A DNA stretch of 64,000 bases from Sphingobacteriaceae bacterium DW12. GTDB taxonomy: Bacteria; Bacteroidota; Bacteroidia; Sphingobacteriales; Sphingobacteriaceae. The notes under the pieces were generated by a model. The model saw only the letters and a program-made list of their open reading frames with translations, ran no database searches and was not told the origin of the DNA. Positions 36,509 through 45,197 of this stretch are shown here, piece by piece; positions within the stretch are counted from its first letter, which is position 1; each line of letters starts with the position of its first letter. The stretch spans positions 806,001 to 870,000 of the forward strand of contig JROE01000002.1 of NCBI GenBank assembly GCA_000783305.1, read 5' to 3'. The position numbers and the translations under genes are program-made.

Positions 36509-37771
36509 CTATTGGGCTATGTTTGTTTTTACCATTTCCGTATTAAAGATGATACCGTCAAAAATATTAGGCCATACCTTAGCTTCTTCTACATATCCAA
36601 AGGGTCGCGCCACTTGTTCGGTCAGTAACCACGAACCTCTATTTAAATTTCGTATGTTTAGGAATACATCATGTTTGCCAGTCTCAAAAAATAGATTTTC
36701 CAATGTATGCTCTTTTGCTGGAGGTATATCCCTACTGTTTTTCATTCCAATGGTACCCCAAGTGCCTTGATTAGCCATGAATACGATGGAATACATCTTA
36801 TCCTTATATTTTTGATACAAGTAATCACCAACAGATTTTTCGGGGGAAGGTTGATAATTTCGTGCAATGTGCCGACTTGCCGCCCAAACAATTATCTTTT
36901 TCCCTGGATATCGCTTTTCTTTTAACCAGATAATATTCTCGGCCATAATGGAATCCCTGGTATTCGTAGAAAAGTCTTTATCCGTGAATTTTCGAGATAC
37001 CAATACTGGAGCGACCGTCGCTTTGTTCCGCAATGCCTGCTTCAACAATTCGAGATCTGCTGTATTATGGTTGGCCAATTGGCTTATAAATCGTTGTGAA
37101 GTGCTGACAAACTTATCAGAGAGAGCATTCAACTCATTTTCTTGGATATTTTCCGGCAAATTGTCAAAGTAATTGGCCAAATACGAGTAAAATGTAAAAT
37201 AATCATTTTGTTCATCTTGATTGATAAATGTAATGTTTAGCTTTTTTAATGCCATAAACAAATCAATGGGAAAACCCTCTCTATCGATTTTGGAAATCTC
37301 CTGATAATCCATCCCAGAAACAAACAGGGGGTCACTAGACTTTGTGGATTTGCTTATATATTCCAATAAGGGTTGTACTTCCTTGGTCCAAGACCAATGC
37401 GGATACGTGGCGCCTCTAAGTTCTCTGATTGGATTGTCGGATACCTTGCTATTTTGGAAAGATTTTTCGGCTAAATAAAGACTGCTTTCAAAGACGAGAA
37501 CTTCAAAACCCAATTGTTCATGCAAAAACTTGATAAACTGTCCCTTTGTTTTAAACGCCGTTCCGTCTCCATGCGTCTGTTCGCCCAACAGGACAATCTG
37601 GGCTTCACCAATATACTCCCTTAAGGCTTGTGGGTTACTTGTGAGCGTCCCATTTGTATCGATATGGAGATCGATTACTTCTTTTTTCAACCAACTTACT
37701 TCCTTTTTCTGTGCCAGAAGAACAGTGCCGAACAGTAATATAAATAGAATAACAATAAAATATTTCATCAT
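36509..37771 (-). CDS. erythromycin-esterase-like protein
   Basis: 420 residues with a signal peptide ending in VLLAQKK, so exported. The family includes EreA/EreB macrolide esterases, but also many proteins with unknown targets. Visible family blocks are IVLLGEQTHGDGTAFKTKGQ with the conserved Glu and His, VLVFESSLYLAEKSF with the second Glu, and IIVWAASRHIARN near residue 300 in place of the usual WAHN-x-H. Because export and the altered last motif differ from the resistance enzymes, macrolide resistance should not be assumed. It is followed by the unknown lipoprotein gene at 35638. Confidence 0.8.
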   Translation of the reverse strand: MMKYFIVILFILLFGTVLLAQKKEVSWLKKEVIDLHIDTNGTLTSNPQALREYIGEAQIVLLGEQTHGDGTAFKTKGQFIKFLHEQLGFEVLVFESSLYLAEKSFQNSKVSDNPIRELRGATYPHWSWTKEVQPLLEYISKSTKSSDPLFVSGMDYQEISKIDREGFPIDLFMALKKLNITFINQDEQNDYFTFYSYLANYFDNLPENIQENELNALSDKFVSTSQRFISQLANHNTADLELLKQALRNKATVAPVLVSRKFTDKDFSTNTRDSIMAENIIWLKEKRYPGKKIIVWAASRHIARNYQPSPEKSVGDYLYQKYKDKMYSIVFMANQGTWGTIGMKNSRDIPPAKEHTLENLFFETGKHDVFLNIRNLNRGSWLLTEQVARPFGYVEEAKVWPNIFDGIIFNTEMVKTNIAQ

Positions 37772-37802
37772 AACGAGATAATTGATTAGGATAATCTAAG
37801 GA

Positions 37803-37994
37803 TTATTCTACCAGATCCACTTTCCCCCCTTCGTCTACCTTACATTTAAAAGTATAATAATTTTGGCTGACCACACGTCCATTTTACGATTTCCCTTCAC
37901 CTTCATTTTGCGGATACACAGTGTCATTGCTACAGGAAGCCATCAATAGCAGACCTGCTGTCATCGCTAAGAATGTGACTTGGGTTCTTTTCAT
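37803..37994 (-). pseudogene. short lipoprotein gene interrupted by an in-frame TAA
   Basis: ATG at 37994 begins a lysine-led signal sequence with the lipobox LMASC, then 15 more residues to TAA at 37884-37886. The same frame continues for 26 sense codons (NGRVVSQNYYTFKCKVDEGG and onward) to TAA at 37803-37805. Either this is a 63-residue lipoprotein gene broken by one nonsense change, or the real product is a 36-residue lipopeptide and the continuation is chance. The protein-like continuation in the same frame favours the first. It precedes the erythromycin-esterase-like gene by 31 bases. Confidence 0.5.
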
Positions 37995-38254
37995 TTTTCA
38001 AGTAATTTATGTCGTGCTATAATTTAAGCAAAGACGTGTTGTATTAATACGTCTTGAGGTCCGTCTCACATACACAATAATTCTGCCACAAATTATTCGA
38101 AAATCGTTCCTGCCACCTAAACAATTTACCTTCTATTAACAGAGACATTTTGAAAGGATATTGCCGGATACTTTTCGAAAAAATAATGTCAGAATAACTT
38201 CCCAATACCGTCGGTAAGGAACGTTGATGTCTAAAAAAGAACCAAAACCATAAA

Positions 38255-39148
38255 TTACAGAATAAAAAAAGTCTTGGGTTTTAATGGTTCGGGAATATCT
38301 TCCTCTCCCAACAACTGCTTGATATTGATTTCGATATTTCGGGCTATGGCCGTCACCGGAGTATCACTTGGCCGATTCCGAAAAGGATCTTGAAGATTAT
38401 AAGCCGTCTTATCGGCAAGGAAAAATAAGGCCGCGATCAGGACCAACAACGGAATCTCGAAAATGGCATGTACATCCTGTATCGCGATCGATAGGGTGAT
38501 GAGAAAGAGATAAATCGCACCGTGCAGGAAGAGACGGTAGGTAACTGGGAATACAGTCGTATTGATACGCTCGGCCCGGCCCATAGAATCTACCAGACGT
38601 ACCAAAGTCTGATCGACCTGAACACGAAAAAAATCCGGGATAGCCCCCTTCTCAGACAGCTCCTTGACCGCAAGCGCTTGCAACTGGGTAATCGCCAGCG
38701 GTACATTTTTGTGATGTCGGAGCAAATCCAGTTCCTCCGCTTCCAAATCTAAAGGCCTAGCAAGAGGATTCAACCCACGCAGCGCATCACCCAATGCATA
38801 GCACCAAGCGATCTGCTTATAGGCAATGCCTTTGATGGCGCTCGCATACCCAACATCCAGGTAGCTTTGCAACTGGACAACAAGTGAACGAGAATCATTG
38901 ACAATAGATCCCCAAATTTTTCGGGCCTCCCACCAGCGCTCATATGACTGGCTCATCTTAAAAGATAATAGCACCGATATCGCTGTACCCAAAAAAGCGG
39001 GGACACCCAAAGGCATATCGGGAAGCCTATCGTCCAGAAAATAGGTAAAAGCATTAAAAATCAGGCCGACTACCGCAACCAAAAGCACCTCCCGTCTTAC
39101 TTTGTTGAACATGTAACGTACGGGAATCCAAGATGAGTTTAATATCAT
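38255..39148 (-). CDS. bestrophin-like/UPF0187 membrane channel protein
   Basis: About 297 residues from the ATG at 39148 (MILNSSWIPVRYMFNKV). Bacterial bestrophins form inner-membrane pentameric ion channels. The family hallmark is RWWEARKIWGSIVNDSR after the second hydrophobic segment, preceded by FLGTAISVLLSFKMSQSYE. Hydrophobic segments are seen at about 22-40, 45-65, 210-230 and 235-260, with the conserved DPFRNRPSDTP beyond the last. The preceding 24 residues in the longer frame have no bestrophin character. Ion selectivity cannot be told from sequence. Confidence 0.88.
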   Translation of the reverse strand: MILNSSWIPVRYMFNKVRREVLLVAVVGLIFNAFTYFLDDRLPDMPLGVPAFLGTAISVLLSFKMSQSYERWWEARKIWGSIVNDSRSLVVQLQSYLDVGYASAIKGIAYKQIAWCYALGDALRGLNPLARPLDLEAEELDLLRHHKNVPLAITQLQALAVKELSEKGAIPDFFRVQVDQTLVRLVDSMGRAERINTTVFPVTYRLFLHGAIYLFLITLSIAIQDVHAIFEIPLLVLIAALFFLADKTAYNLQDPFRNRPSDTPVTAIARNIEINIKQLLGEEDIPEPLKPKTFFIL

Positions 39149-39237
39149 AGTATTACAAACAAAGATTTTTTGGATGTGTTTGTCTCTTCTCGATTTTTTA
39201 TACGCTCCAATAAAAATCAAGCTATCTTTTTTTATAA

Positions 39238-39551
39238 GTTCATAAGTTCGAGCCTATCCAGGAGAGGGAAACCATCGAAAATAGAGACAGTACGCATTTG
39301 CTGAACTCCTATTGTTGGTACCTAAAGAAATGGAATTTGACAAAGTCTTTCCGAGCGATGACAAGAAGGCATGGTTAATAGGTATGATGAAAGATATGGC
39401 AAGGTTTCCGCACCATCAGAGCACTTTTTTGACAGAGGGACATACCCTGCAAACGTGCAGCGATATCGCAGAACCTTATGACCACACAACCAATTTCACC
39501 AGTTGCATTAGGGACAACCATGTGCAATTAATTGACTTCTCACGAACCTAA
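39238..39551 (+). pseudogene. remnant of a suppressor-of-fused (SUFU) domain gene
   Basis: The frame from about 39285 to the TAA at 39549 reads YAFAELLLLVPKEM, then AWLIGMMKDMARFPHHQSTF followed by LTEGHTLQ and EPYDHTTNFTS. This follows the bacterial SUFU-domain pattern in which an AELxxxLP block is followed by a LARFPHxxxTxLxxGHT block and an EPxxxxTxF block. A TAG at 39282-39284 blocks the frame upstream, but the neighbouring frame from 39238 reads FEPIQERETIENR, which fits the segment just before, so a frameshift near 39285 is likely. The N-terminal and C-terminal parts of the domain (together over 100 residues) are missing. It overlaps the end of the convergent radical SAM gene by 4 bases. 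Confidence 0.55.
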
Positions 39552-40441
39552 ACACACATCAAGGTATTTGGAAGCTCATACTTCAAATGTAATTCTGTCA
39601 TTTTTTTGGCGAAAGCCTGTCGATAATACAGCGGCATCTGTGTACCATTGGCAAAAAAACGCTGATATTTTTCCAATAAATGAGGATAGTGCTTAGCGAC
39701 CGCGTCCAGAGTTAAGGATTTACTATCGTAAGGGGCAGCCCCGAACAAAGTAAGTGTTGCTGGAAATATGTAAGATGCCCCAGCAGCCTTGAACGCTCCA
39801 AACATTTGATCCAAATGGGTCGATGTATCGGTAATAAAGGGCAACAAGGGCATCATGCTAACACCACTGTGCAGCCCGTATTGAGAGGCAAGTGTCAAGG
39901 TCGCTAATCGTATGGACGGTGGCGTGGCGCCTGGCTCAAAAACACTTGCAATACCATCTGTAATCGTTGAGAAGGAAAATGTCAGAAAGGCCCCATGCGA
40001 AAGTTGCCCCTGAAGGTCATATGGAAGTATAGCCGCCTTATCGATTGCCTGTATCAAATCGAAATCCCTACGAACCAACTCCGATTTGGTGATAATATGC
40101 ACCGGAAACCGATACCGAAGGATGACTTCCAATAATTGACGGGTAAGAAGTTGCCTCCTTTCTATGTGCAGATAAGGATCTGTAGCGGAAGACAATACAA
40201 TGATACCATATTGTTTTTTACGAGCTCTTAGGGACAATTGTCTATCCAACAGGTCTACTGCATTGTTTTTCAGACTGAGTTTGTCCGTCATGTTTACCCC
40301 ATACTTACTCCCTCTGATGTAACAATACAAGCAATTAAAGGAGCAGCCGCTGTAGGGGTTGATCGTATAGTCATCTAGGAACCAAGGATCACGCCGCTTG
40401 GTCTTGTTCAATATGGATTTGACTTCAACGCTCCGTGCCAT
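39548..40441 (-). CDS. SPL-family radical SAM protein
   Basis: About 297 residues from the ATG at 40441, which overlaps the end of the AlkD-like gene by 17 bases; the longer frame upstream merely shadows that gene. The cluster motif is C33-x3-C37-x2-C40 in YSGCSFNCLYCYIRG, binding a [4Fe-4S] cluster that cleaves S-adenosylmethionine. Later VLSSATDPYLHIERR and HIITKSELVRRDFDLI are typical of the spore photoproduct lyase-like group (Rv2578c/PA0069 type). Coupling to a DNA alkylation repair-like gene hints at a DNA lesion as substrate, but the group as a whole is not well characterised. Confidence 0.82.
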   Translation of the reverse strand: MARSVEVKSILNKTKRRDPWFLDDYTINPYSGCSFNCLYCYIRGSKYGVNMTDKLSLKNNAVDLLDRQLSLRARKKQYGIIVLSSATDPYLHIERRQLLTRQLLEVILRYRFPVHIITKSELVRRDFDLIQAIDKAAILPYDLQGQLSHGAFLTFSFSTITDGIASVFEPGATPPSIRLATLTLASQYGLHSGVSMMPLLPFITDTSTHLDQMFGAFKAAGASYIFPATLTLFGAAPYDSKSLTLDAVAKHYPHLLEKYQRFFANGTQMPLYYRQAFAKKMTELHLKYELPNTLMCV

Positions 40442-41147
40442 TGCCTCTACTGCGATTAAGTCCGATATTGATTTTGGTTCGAAACCATTGCTTGGTCTCG
40501 ATTGACACAATCTGGTCCTGATAACAATCGATAAGTGCAGGATGAAATCGGGCGACGGTCTTGGCTCCCCACCCAATCCCCTTTTTACTATGGAAGTCTG
40601 TAGCAGTCGAAAGTTGCAGTAATATTCTAAATACCTGCTCCACAAAAGGTGGTGGGAGTTTCTTTTTGACGGCATAGTGCGTTGCTACTCCCACCGTCCG
40701 GACCAACCATTTGTCAGGATGTCCTGCTAATCGGTCCAGGATTGGAATCGTCATTTCGGGCATGGTCAATAACGCGTAACCCAATACCCGCTCGCCAATG
40801 ATATCACATACATACCATTCGTTACCAAAGCTGATGTAGTCACAAGCCTTGTTGATCGTTCGTTCATAATCCATGTCCAACCGAAGTCGTAGCATGATGC
40901 CTACCAATACCTGTCCGCCCATTGCACGCAAGTCGACAATACGATCCGCCAAATCAAGCTGTATGTCCTCCGGAATGGCGACCATTAATTCCTTGGCAGC
41001 ATACTCCAATAGCGGAAACTTCACCTTCTTATTGAGCAAGCCCTCTTGGAGTGAAATGATAAAAGCATCTGCACCCCTATGCTGCAGCTGGCGCAAAGCC
41101 TCCTCCACTCTGTCTTTTATAACCGCCTTACTGCTTATACTTTCCAT
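40425..41147 (-). CDS. AlkD-like DNA alkylation repair (HEAT-repeat) protein
   Basis: 240 residues from the ATG at 41147 (MESISSKAV). All-helical, with repeating HEAT-like pairs. Blocks typical of the AlkD-like family are NEWYVCDIIGERVLGYAL, HPDKWLVRTVGVATHYAVKK and SKKGIGWGAKTVARFHP. AlkD proteins are DNA glycosylases that remove bulky or alkylated purines without flipping the base. The first of these blocks contains the Trp and Asp near the usual active-site area, but I cannot confirm each catalytic residue. It is translated with the following radical SAM gene (17-base overlap), suggesting a two-gene repair unit. Confidence 0.8.
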   Translation of the reverse strand: MESISSKAVIKDRVEEALRQLQHRGADAFIISLQEGLLNKKVKFPLLEYAAKELMVAIPEDIQLDLADRIVDLRAMGGQVLVGIMLRLRLDMDYERTINKACDYISFGNEWYVCDIIGERVLGYALLTMPEMTIPILDRLAGHPDKWLVRTVGVATHYAVKKKLPPPFVEQVFRILLQLSTATDFHSKKGIGWGAKTVARFHPALIDCYQDQIVSIETKQWFRTKINIGLNRSRGNGTER

Positions 41148-41306
41148 TTTTGGATTATTAATCAAGGGATAAAGATAGAAATTCCGTTAAATTTTTATCT
41201 TTACAGGAATGGAAATATTTTGGGCAATGTAGCGGCATGTCCCACGGACAATCCATCTACTAGCTGTAGTGTGAGCATCGGAATGCTATACTAAATTTAA
41301 CCGGAT

Positions 41307-41861
41307 ATGAACGAAAACAAAGAGCTCACGATACAATATCCACTTCACAAAGAAGACTTTCTTCAATACCAGCTTTTTTACATCGACCAGTCAGGTATGG
41401 CAAAACGAAGCGCCAATATAGGGCGGTTTTTATTACTAGCCATCTTTACAATATTGGGGTTGATTTTTTATAAGTTCGAAAAACTCATCGCTATTTATTT
41501 TGTCATATCCGCTATTATCTGCTTCCTTCTCTATCCGCTCTTTCAAAAATGGTATTATAAGCGTTTTTTTAGCAAGTTTGTAGAAAAGCAGATGAGCAAA
41601 CGGTTTGGACAACCCATTACCCTTACATTCACTGCTACAGACTTCCACCTACAAGATATTACTGGGGAAGCCCGTATCCTATTCACCAATATCGAAGAAA
41701 TCACAGAGACAACCAGCTATATCTTTCCAAAGCTAAAAACCGGTGGGCATATCATCATTTCAAAATCTAAGTTGCCACAAGAAGAGGAAGTCCGCACGTG
41801 GCTAGCCAAGTGCTGTGAAAATCTTGGGATTGCTTACCACCGATTAGATTGGAAAGGGTAA
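41307..41861 (+). CDS. YcxB-like membrane protein
   Basis: 184 residues, with two adjacent membrane segments at about 40-56 and 60-76 (FLLLAIFTILGLIFYKF, LIAIYFVISAIICFLLYPLF). The C-terminal part ends in a cytosolic beta domain of the YcxB type (ITLTFTATDFHLQDITGEAR; TTSYIFPKLKTGGHIIISKS). Inner membrane. The family has no known function. It stands alone, divergent from the AlkD-like gene. Confidence 0.75.
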   Translation: MNENKELTIQYPLHKEDFLQYQLFYIDQSGMAKRSANIGRFLLLAIFTILGLIFYKFEKLIAIYFVISAIICFLLYPLFQKWYYKRFFSKFVEKQMSKRFGQPITLTFTATDFHLQDITGEARILFTNIEEITETTSYIFPKLKTGGHIIISKSKLPQEEEVRTWLAKCCENLGIAYHRLDWKG

Positions 41862-42363
41862 TGAAAAACATTCAAAAAGCTAAGTATCTTAGCATACATA
41901 AGCAATATGTAGCGAATTGGCTTCAATATTCTGTTAGTGAATAACCACATCCCATGTAGCAAATGGTAACTTTAACCAGCACCTTCAGCCTCACTACATT
42001 TACAGTTTGTTTCGATACCTTTTCAGCAATCTTTAGCTAATACCTCCTACGGCGGTTGATTATTCCCTTCCGTGGAAGGAGCCATTCATTTTGCTATCAA
42101 TTCTGGGCTTTACAAGAAATGTGTTCCCTACAAAAAAGCGGTGGAGCAAGGCCTCTCTTGTCCTTCAAACGGCCCTCAGCGTATTGTAACCAATACTTTA
42201 CATTTTTTTGAGAGACAATCCGTCGTCCCAACCGATAACCTATCTAAAAATGTGTATTTTTAGTACCACCTATAGCAAAGTGATGGCTTTGCGTAACCGA
42301 TATAAACTCAAGCTAATGACCTATAAGAAAGTATGTCTTACCCTTAAACCAATTGCATATACC
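41862..42363. other. long leader/intergenic region before the TonB receptor gene
   Basis: I see no convincing gene in these 500 bases. Small inverted repeats are present: GCTAAG-TAT-CTTAGC at 41879-41893, CCTTCC-GT-GGAAGG at 42066-42079, and CTAAAAAT-GTGT-ATTTTTAG at 42244-42263. No cobalamin or TPP riboswitch consensus box was found by eye. A frame at 42072-42263 is open but resembles nothing I know. Confidence 0.35.
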
Positions 42364-44730
42364 ATGTATAGATCCCTAATTTTTCTATTTATTTTTCTCA
42401 TTCATCATTTTTCACTTTTGGCCCAGCAGAAAGGCCATATTGACGGCCGTGTAACCGACAGTGGATCTAAGGCCATTCCACACGCTACCGTGTACATCTT
42501 AAACAGCAACCGCAGCACAATGAGCAACGTAAATGGTGATTTTCACTTCGACCTGCTAAACCCCGGTATATACAGTATCCGGGTATCTGCCGTAGGATAT
42601 GCTACTCAAATCAAAGAAATCAATACAAATGAAGTCGGTACCTTGCACATAACGTTGCCAATTTCGGACACACAGTTGGAAGATGTCATCGTATCGGCCC
42701 AAAAGCGTGACGAATCGCTACAAAAGCTACCGTTCAGCATTTCGGCCTTCTCGGCCAAGGATGTGCAAGCGTACCGTTTATGGAATATTCGGGACCTAAC
42801 AGCCCTAGTCCCCAACCTATATAGTGCAAACCCTGGCGATGACCGCAACGTCACGGCGATACGGGGAATCACCTCAACATCGTACGACCCGGCGGTGGCA
42901 ACTTACATCGATGGGGTCAACCAGTTCAATCTGGACACCTATATTCCTCAGCTATTCGACATCGAGCGGATAGAGGTACTCCGTGGACCTCAGGGCACAT
43001 TATATGGTCGAAATGCGATGGGTGGAGCCATCAACATCATCACCAAAGCACCAAGTAACGAGGCGAGTGGAACAATGGAGGTGAATGTGGGCAACTATGG
43101 TCAACAGCGGTACAACATAGCGTGGAGACAGCCTTTGGTCAAGGATAAATTGTTCTTGGGCGTGGCGGGTATGTACAGTCGCCAGGCCGGATTTTTCATC
43201 AACGACTTTACCGGTGATCGTCACGATAAGCAAAATAGTATTGCAGGCAATTATTACCTAAAATATATCGTATCACCTCAATGGACCATTACCGCCAATG
43301 TCAAGCATCGTAATGGCCGCAACCATGGCCCATTCACCCTCTTGGGTAGCTTAGCGGATTTTGCCACTGACCCCTACCGCCTCAACCAGAATGCGACCAC
43401 AAAGATGTTGGACAATAGCTTTAACAGCTCACTGTCCATAAATTATGCAGGACAGCACATCAACTTCAGTTCGCAGACGGCATGGCAATCCAACCATCGC
43501 TACTACGACCAGCCGATAGATGGTGATTTTTCACCAATTGATGGCGTGACAATCAAGAACAATTATGGACGGGATTGGAACAATGTAAAGGTATGGACAC
43601 AGGAATTTAAATTTAGCTCACCTGCGCATGTCCAATCTGCTTTGAACTGGACAGCGGGGGCCTACCTCTTCCATCAGGACGTGCCAAACAAACAGGCCAC
43701 TCATTTTGGAGAACAGGCCGATCTAATGGGGTCACCTGAAAAGAATTTTTCAATCATTACCACAGCTAATGGCAAGGCGCTGGGTGCTGCACTCTTCGGA
43801 CAACTGAGCTATGCGCTCACCGACCGACTGGCTTTGACGGCAGGCTTACGCTACGATTATGAACATAAAGAACAACGCGTGCTAGGTGAATACCAGCTAG
43901 ACAGTGATTCGGAACCTGTATTCGAAACCCAACCCGACACCAGTGCATCGGCCAGTTTTAAGGCCTTCTCACCCAAAGTAAGTATCCATTACGAACTTTC
44001 GGATGTGCATATGCTATACGGGAGCTACAGCCGAGGTTACCGCTCGGGAGGATTTACATCCTTATCGTCGGATCCTTCACAACCGCCGCTACATAAGTTC
44101 AAGCCGGAATATAGCAATAACTATGAAATCGGCATCAAAAACCAATTTATGGACAATCGCTTGCGGTTGAATATGGCAATCTTCTATACCACCGTGACGG
44201 ATGTACAAGTACCTACGCTAGTATTGCCCGATGCTATGACGATAACTCGCAATACGGGCAATTTACACAGCCGAGGGGTGGAATTGGAACTAGCCTTTAA
44301 CCCTATCAAGGACTTAACTTTCAGCAATAATCTAGGCTATACAGATGCCAAATACAAAGCACTCAAAATAGCACAGCAAGGGGCAGAAGTTGACCTAAAT
44401 GGCAATCGGCAACTGTATACTCCTCAAATGACGAACACCTTCACCGGGCAGTACAGCTATACGTTGGTGAAGCAAAAAAACATAAAACTAACGGGCCGAG
44501 GTGAATGGTTGGCCCTGGGCAAACAATACTTTGACCTATCCAATACCATCAGCCAATCGGGCTACAGCTTGTTCAATGCCCAGCTAGGGGTAAGCTGTCC
44601 ACATATAGGAATATCGGTCTGGGGAAGAAATCTGGGTGGTAAAAAGTATATCGCCTACGCGTATGATTTCGGCGCCGTGCGGACGGGTGACCCGAAAACC
44701 TATGGTGTGACGTTAACGGGTAGATTTTAA
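42364..44730 (+). CDS. TonB-dependent receptor, non-SusC type
   Basis: About 788 residues from the ATG at 42364 (MYRSLIFLFIFLIHHFSLLA), which gives a clean signal peptide; an earlier ATG at 42316 is possible. Residues about 20-100 are a carboxypeptidase-like domain (GHIDGRVTDSGSKAIPHATV), followed by the plug (RDESLQKLPFSISAFSAKDV; IERIEVLRGPQGTLYGRNAM) and a barrel ending in YGVTLTGRF. The plug signature is that of siderophore/vitamin-type receptors rather than SusC, and no SusD gene accompanies it, so the ligand is probably small. It heads the plus-strand series to 52899, 10 bases before the next gene. Confidence 0.9.
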   Translation: MYRSLIFLFIFLIHHFSLLAQQKGHIDGRVTDSGSKAIPHATVYILNSNRSTMSNVNGDFHFDLLNPGIYSIRVSAVGYATQIKEINTNEVGTLHITLPISDTQLEDVIVSAQKRDESLQKLPFSISAFSAKDVQAYRLWNIRDLTALVPNLYSANPGDDRNVTAIRGITSTSYDPAVATYIDGVNQFNLDTYIPQLFDIERIEVLRGPQGTLYGRNAMGGAINIITKAPSNEASGTMEVNVGNYGQQRYNIAWRQPLVKDKLFLGVAGMYSRQAGFFINDFTGDRHDKQNSIAGNYYLKYIVSPQWTITANVKHRNGRNHGPFTLLGSLADFATDPYRLNQNATTKMLDNSFNSSLSINYAGQHINFSSQTAWQSNHRYYDQPIDGDFSPIDGVTIKNNYGRDWNNVKVWTQEFKFSSPAHVQSALNWTAGAYLFHQDVPNKQATHFGEQADLMGSPEKNFSIITTANGKALGAALFGQLSYALTDRLALTAGLRYDYEHKEQRVLGEYQLDSDSEPVFETQPDTSASASFKAFSPKVSIHYELSDVHMLYGSYSRGYRSGGFTSLSSDPSQPPLHKFKPEYSNNYEIGIKNQFMDNRLRLNMAIFYTTVTDVQVPTLVLPDAMTITRNTGNLHSRGVELELAFNPIKDLTFSNNLGYTDAKYKALKIAQQGAEVDLNGNRQLYTPQMTNTFTGQYSYTLVKQKNIKLTGRGEWLALGKQYFDLSNTISQSGYSLFNAQLGVSCPHIGISVWGRNLGGKKYIAYAYDFGAVRTGDPKTYGVTLTGRF

Positions 44731-44740
44731 ATAATATCAG

Positions 44741-45127
44741 ATGAAAATTTTCAATAGTATATGGGGTCTTCTTTTTGTGGTATGTGCTTGGCTGCAATAC
44801 AACGACCCGGATCCTTTGCTATGGATACTTCTTTATCTATGGGTGGCTTTACTCTGCTTTGGTGCAGCTGCAAACCGCTTTAACAATGGACTCGCCCTGT
44901 TGACGATCGTGGTATATTCGGGCTATGCGATATTCAAGATGGTACATCAAGATGGGGTACTGGATTGGATTTATGATCATCAGGCCGAAAATATAGCGGG
45001 GCAAATGAAGGCCGAAAAACCGTGGATAGAAGAGACACGTGAATTCTTTGGGCTGCTGATTGCTATCGTGGCCTTAGCGATAAACTTAATCTATTATCGA
45101 AAACCAAAACAACCAGAAAAAAATTAG
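44741..45127 (+). CDS. TMEM220-family small membrane protein
   Basis: 128 residues with four hydrophobic segments: about 3-18, 24-42, 48-66 and 104-120. WLQYNDPDPLLWILLYLWVA is the hallmark of the transmembrane 220 family, together with the later EETREFFGLLIAIVALAINL. Inner membrane, unknown function. It follows the TonB receptor by 10 bases and precedes the cytochrome fusion gene by 70, so a role as a small partner in the same pathway is likely, but it cannot be specified. Confidence 0.78.
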   Translation: MKIFNSIWGLLFVVCAWLQYNDPDPLLWILLYLWVALLCFGAAANRFNNGLALLTIVVYSGYAIFKMVHQDGVLDWIYDHQAENIAGQMKAEKPWIEETREFFGLLIAIVALAINLIYYRKPKQPEKN

Positions 45128-45197
45128 CATCTCGACGGTAGTACATAGCAAACTTCTACCCGAGTATCCTATTATAAACATAGATAAAAATTAAATT

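Noticed and set aside
36509-37771. Macrolide resistance gene
   Set aside because: Only a distant erythromycin-esterase relative with a signal peptide and an altered last motif; resistance cannot be claimed.
42072-42263. 63-residue plus-strand open frame before the TonB receptor
   Set aside because: No recognised motif, no clear ribosome-binding site, and it ends inside a hairpin; kept only as part of the leader region.
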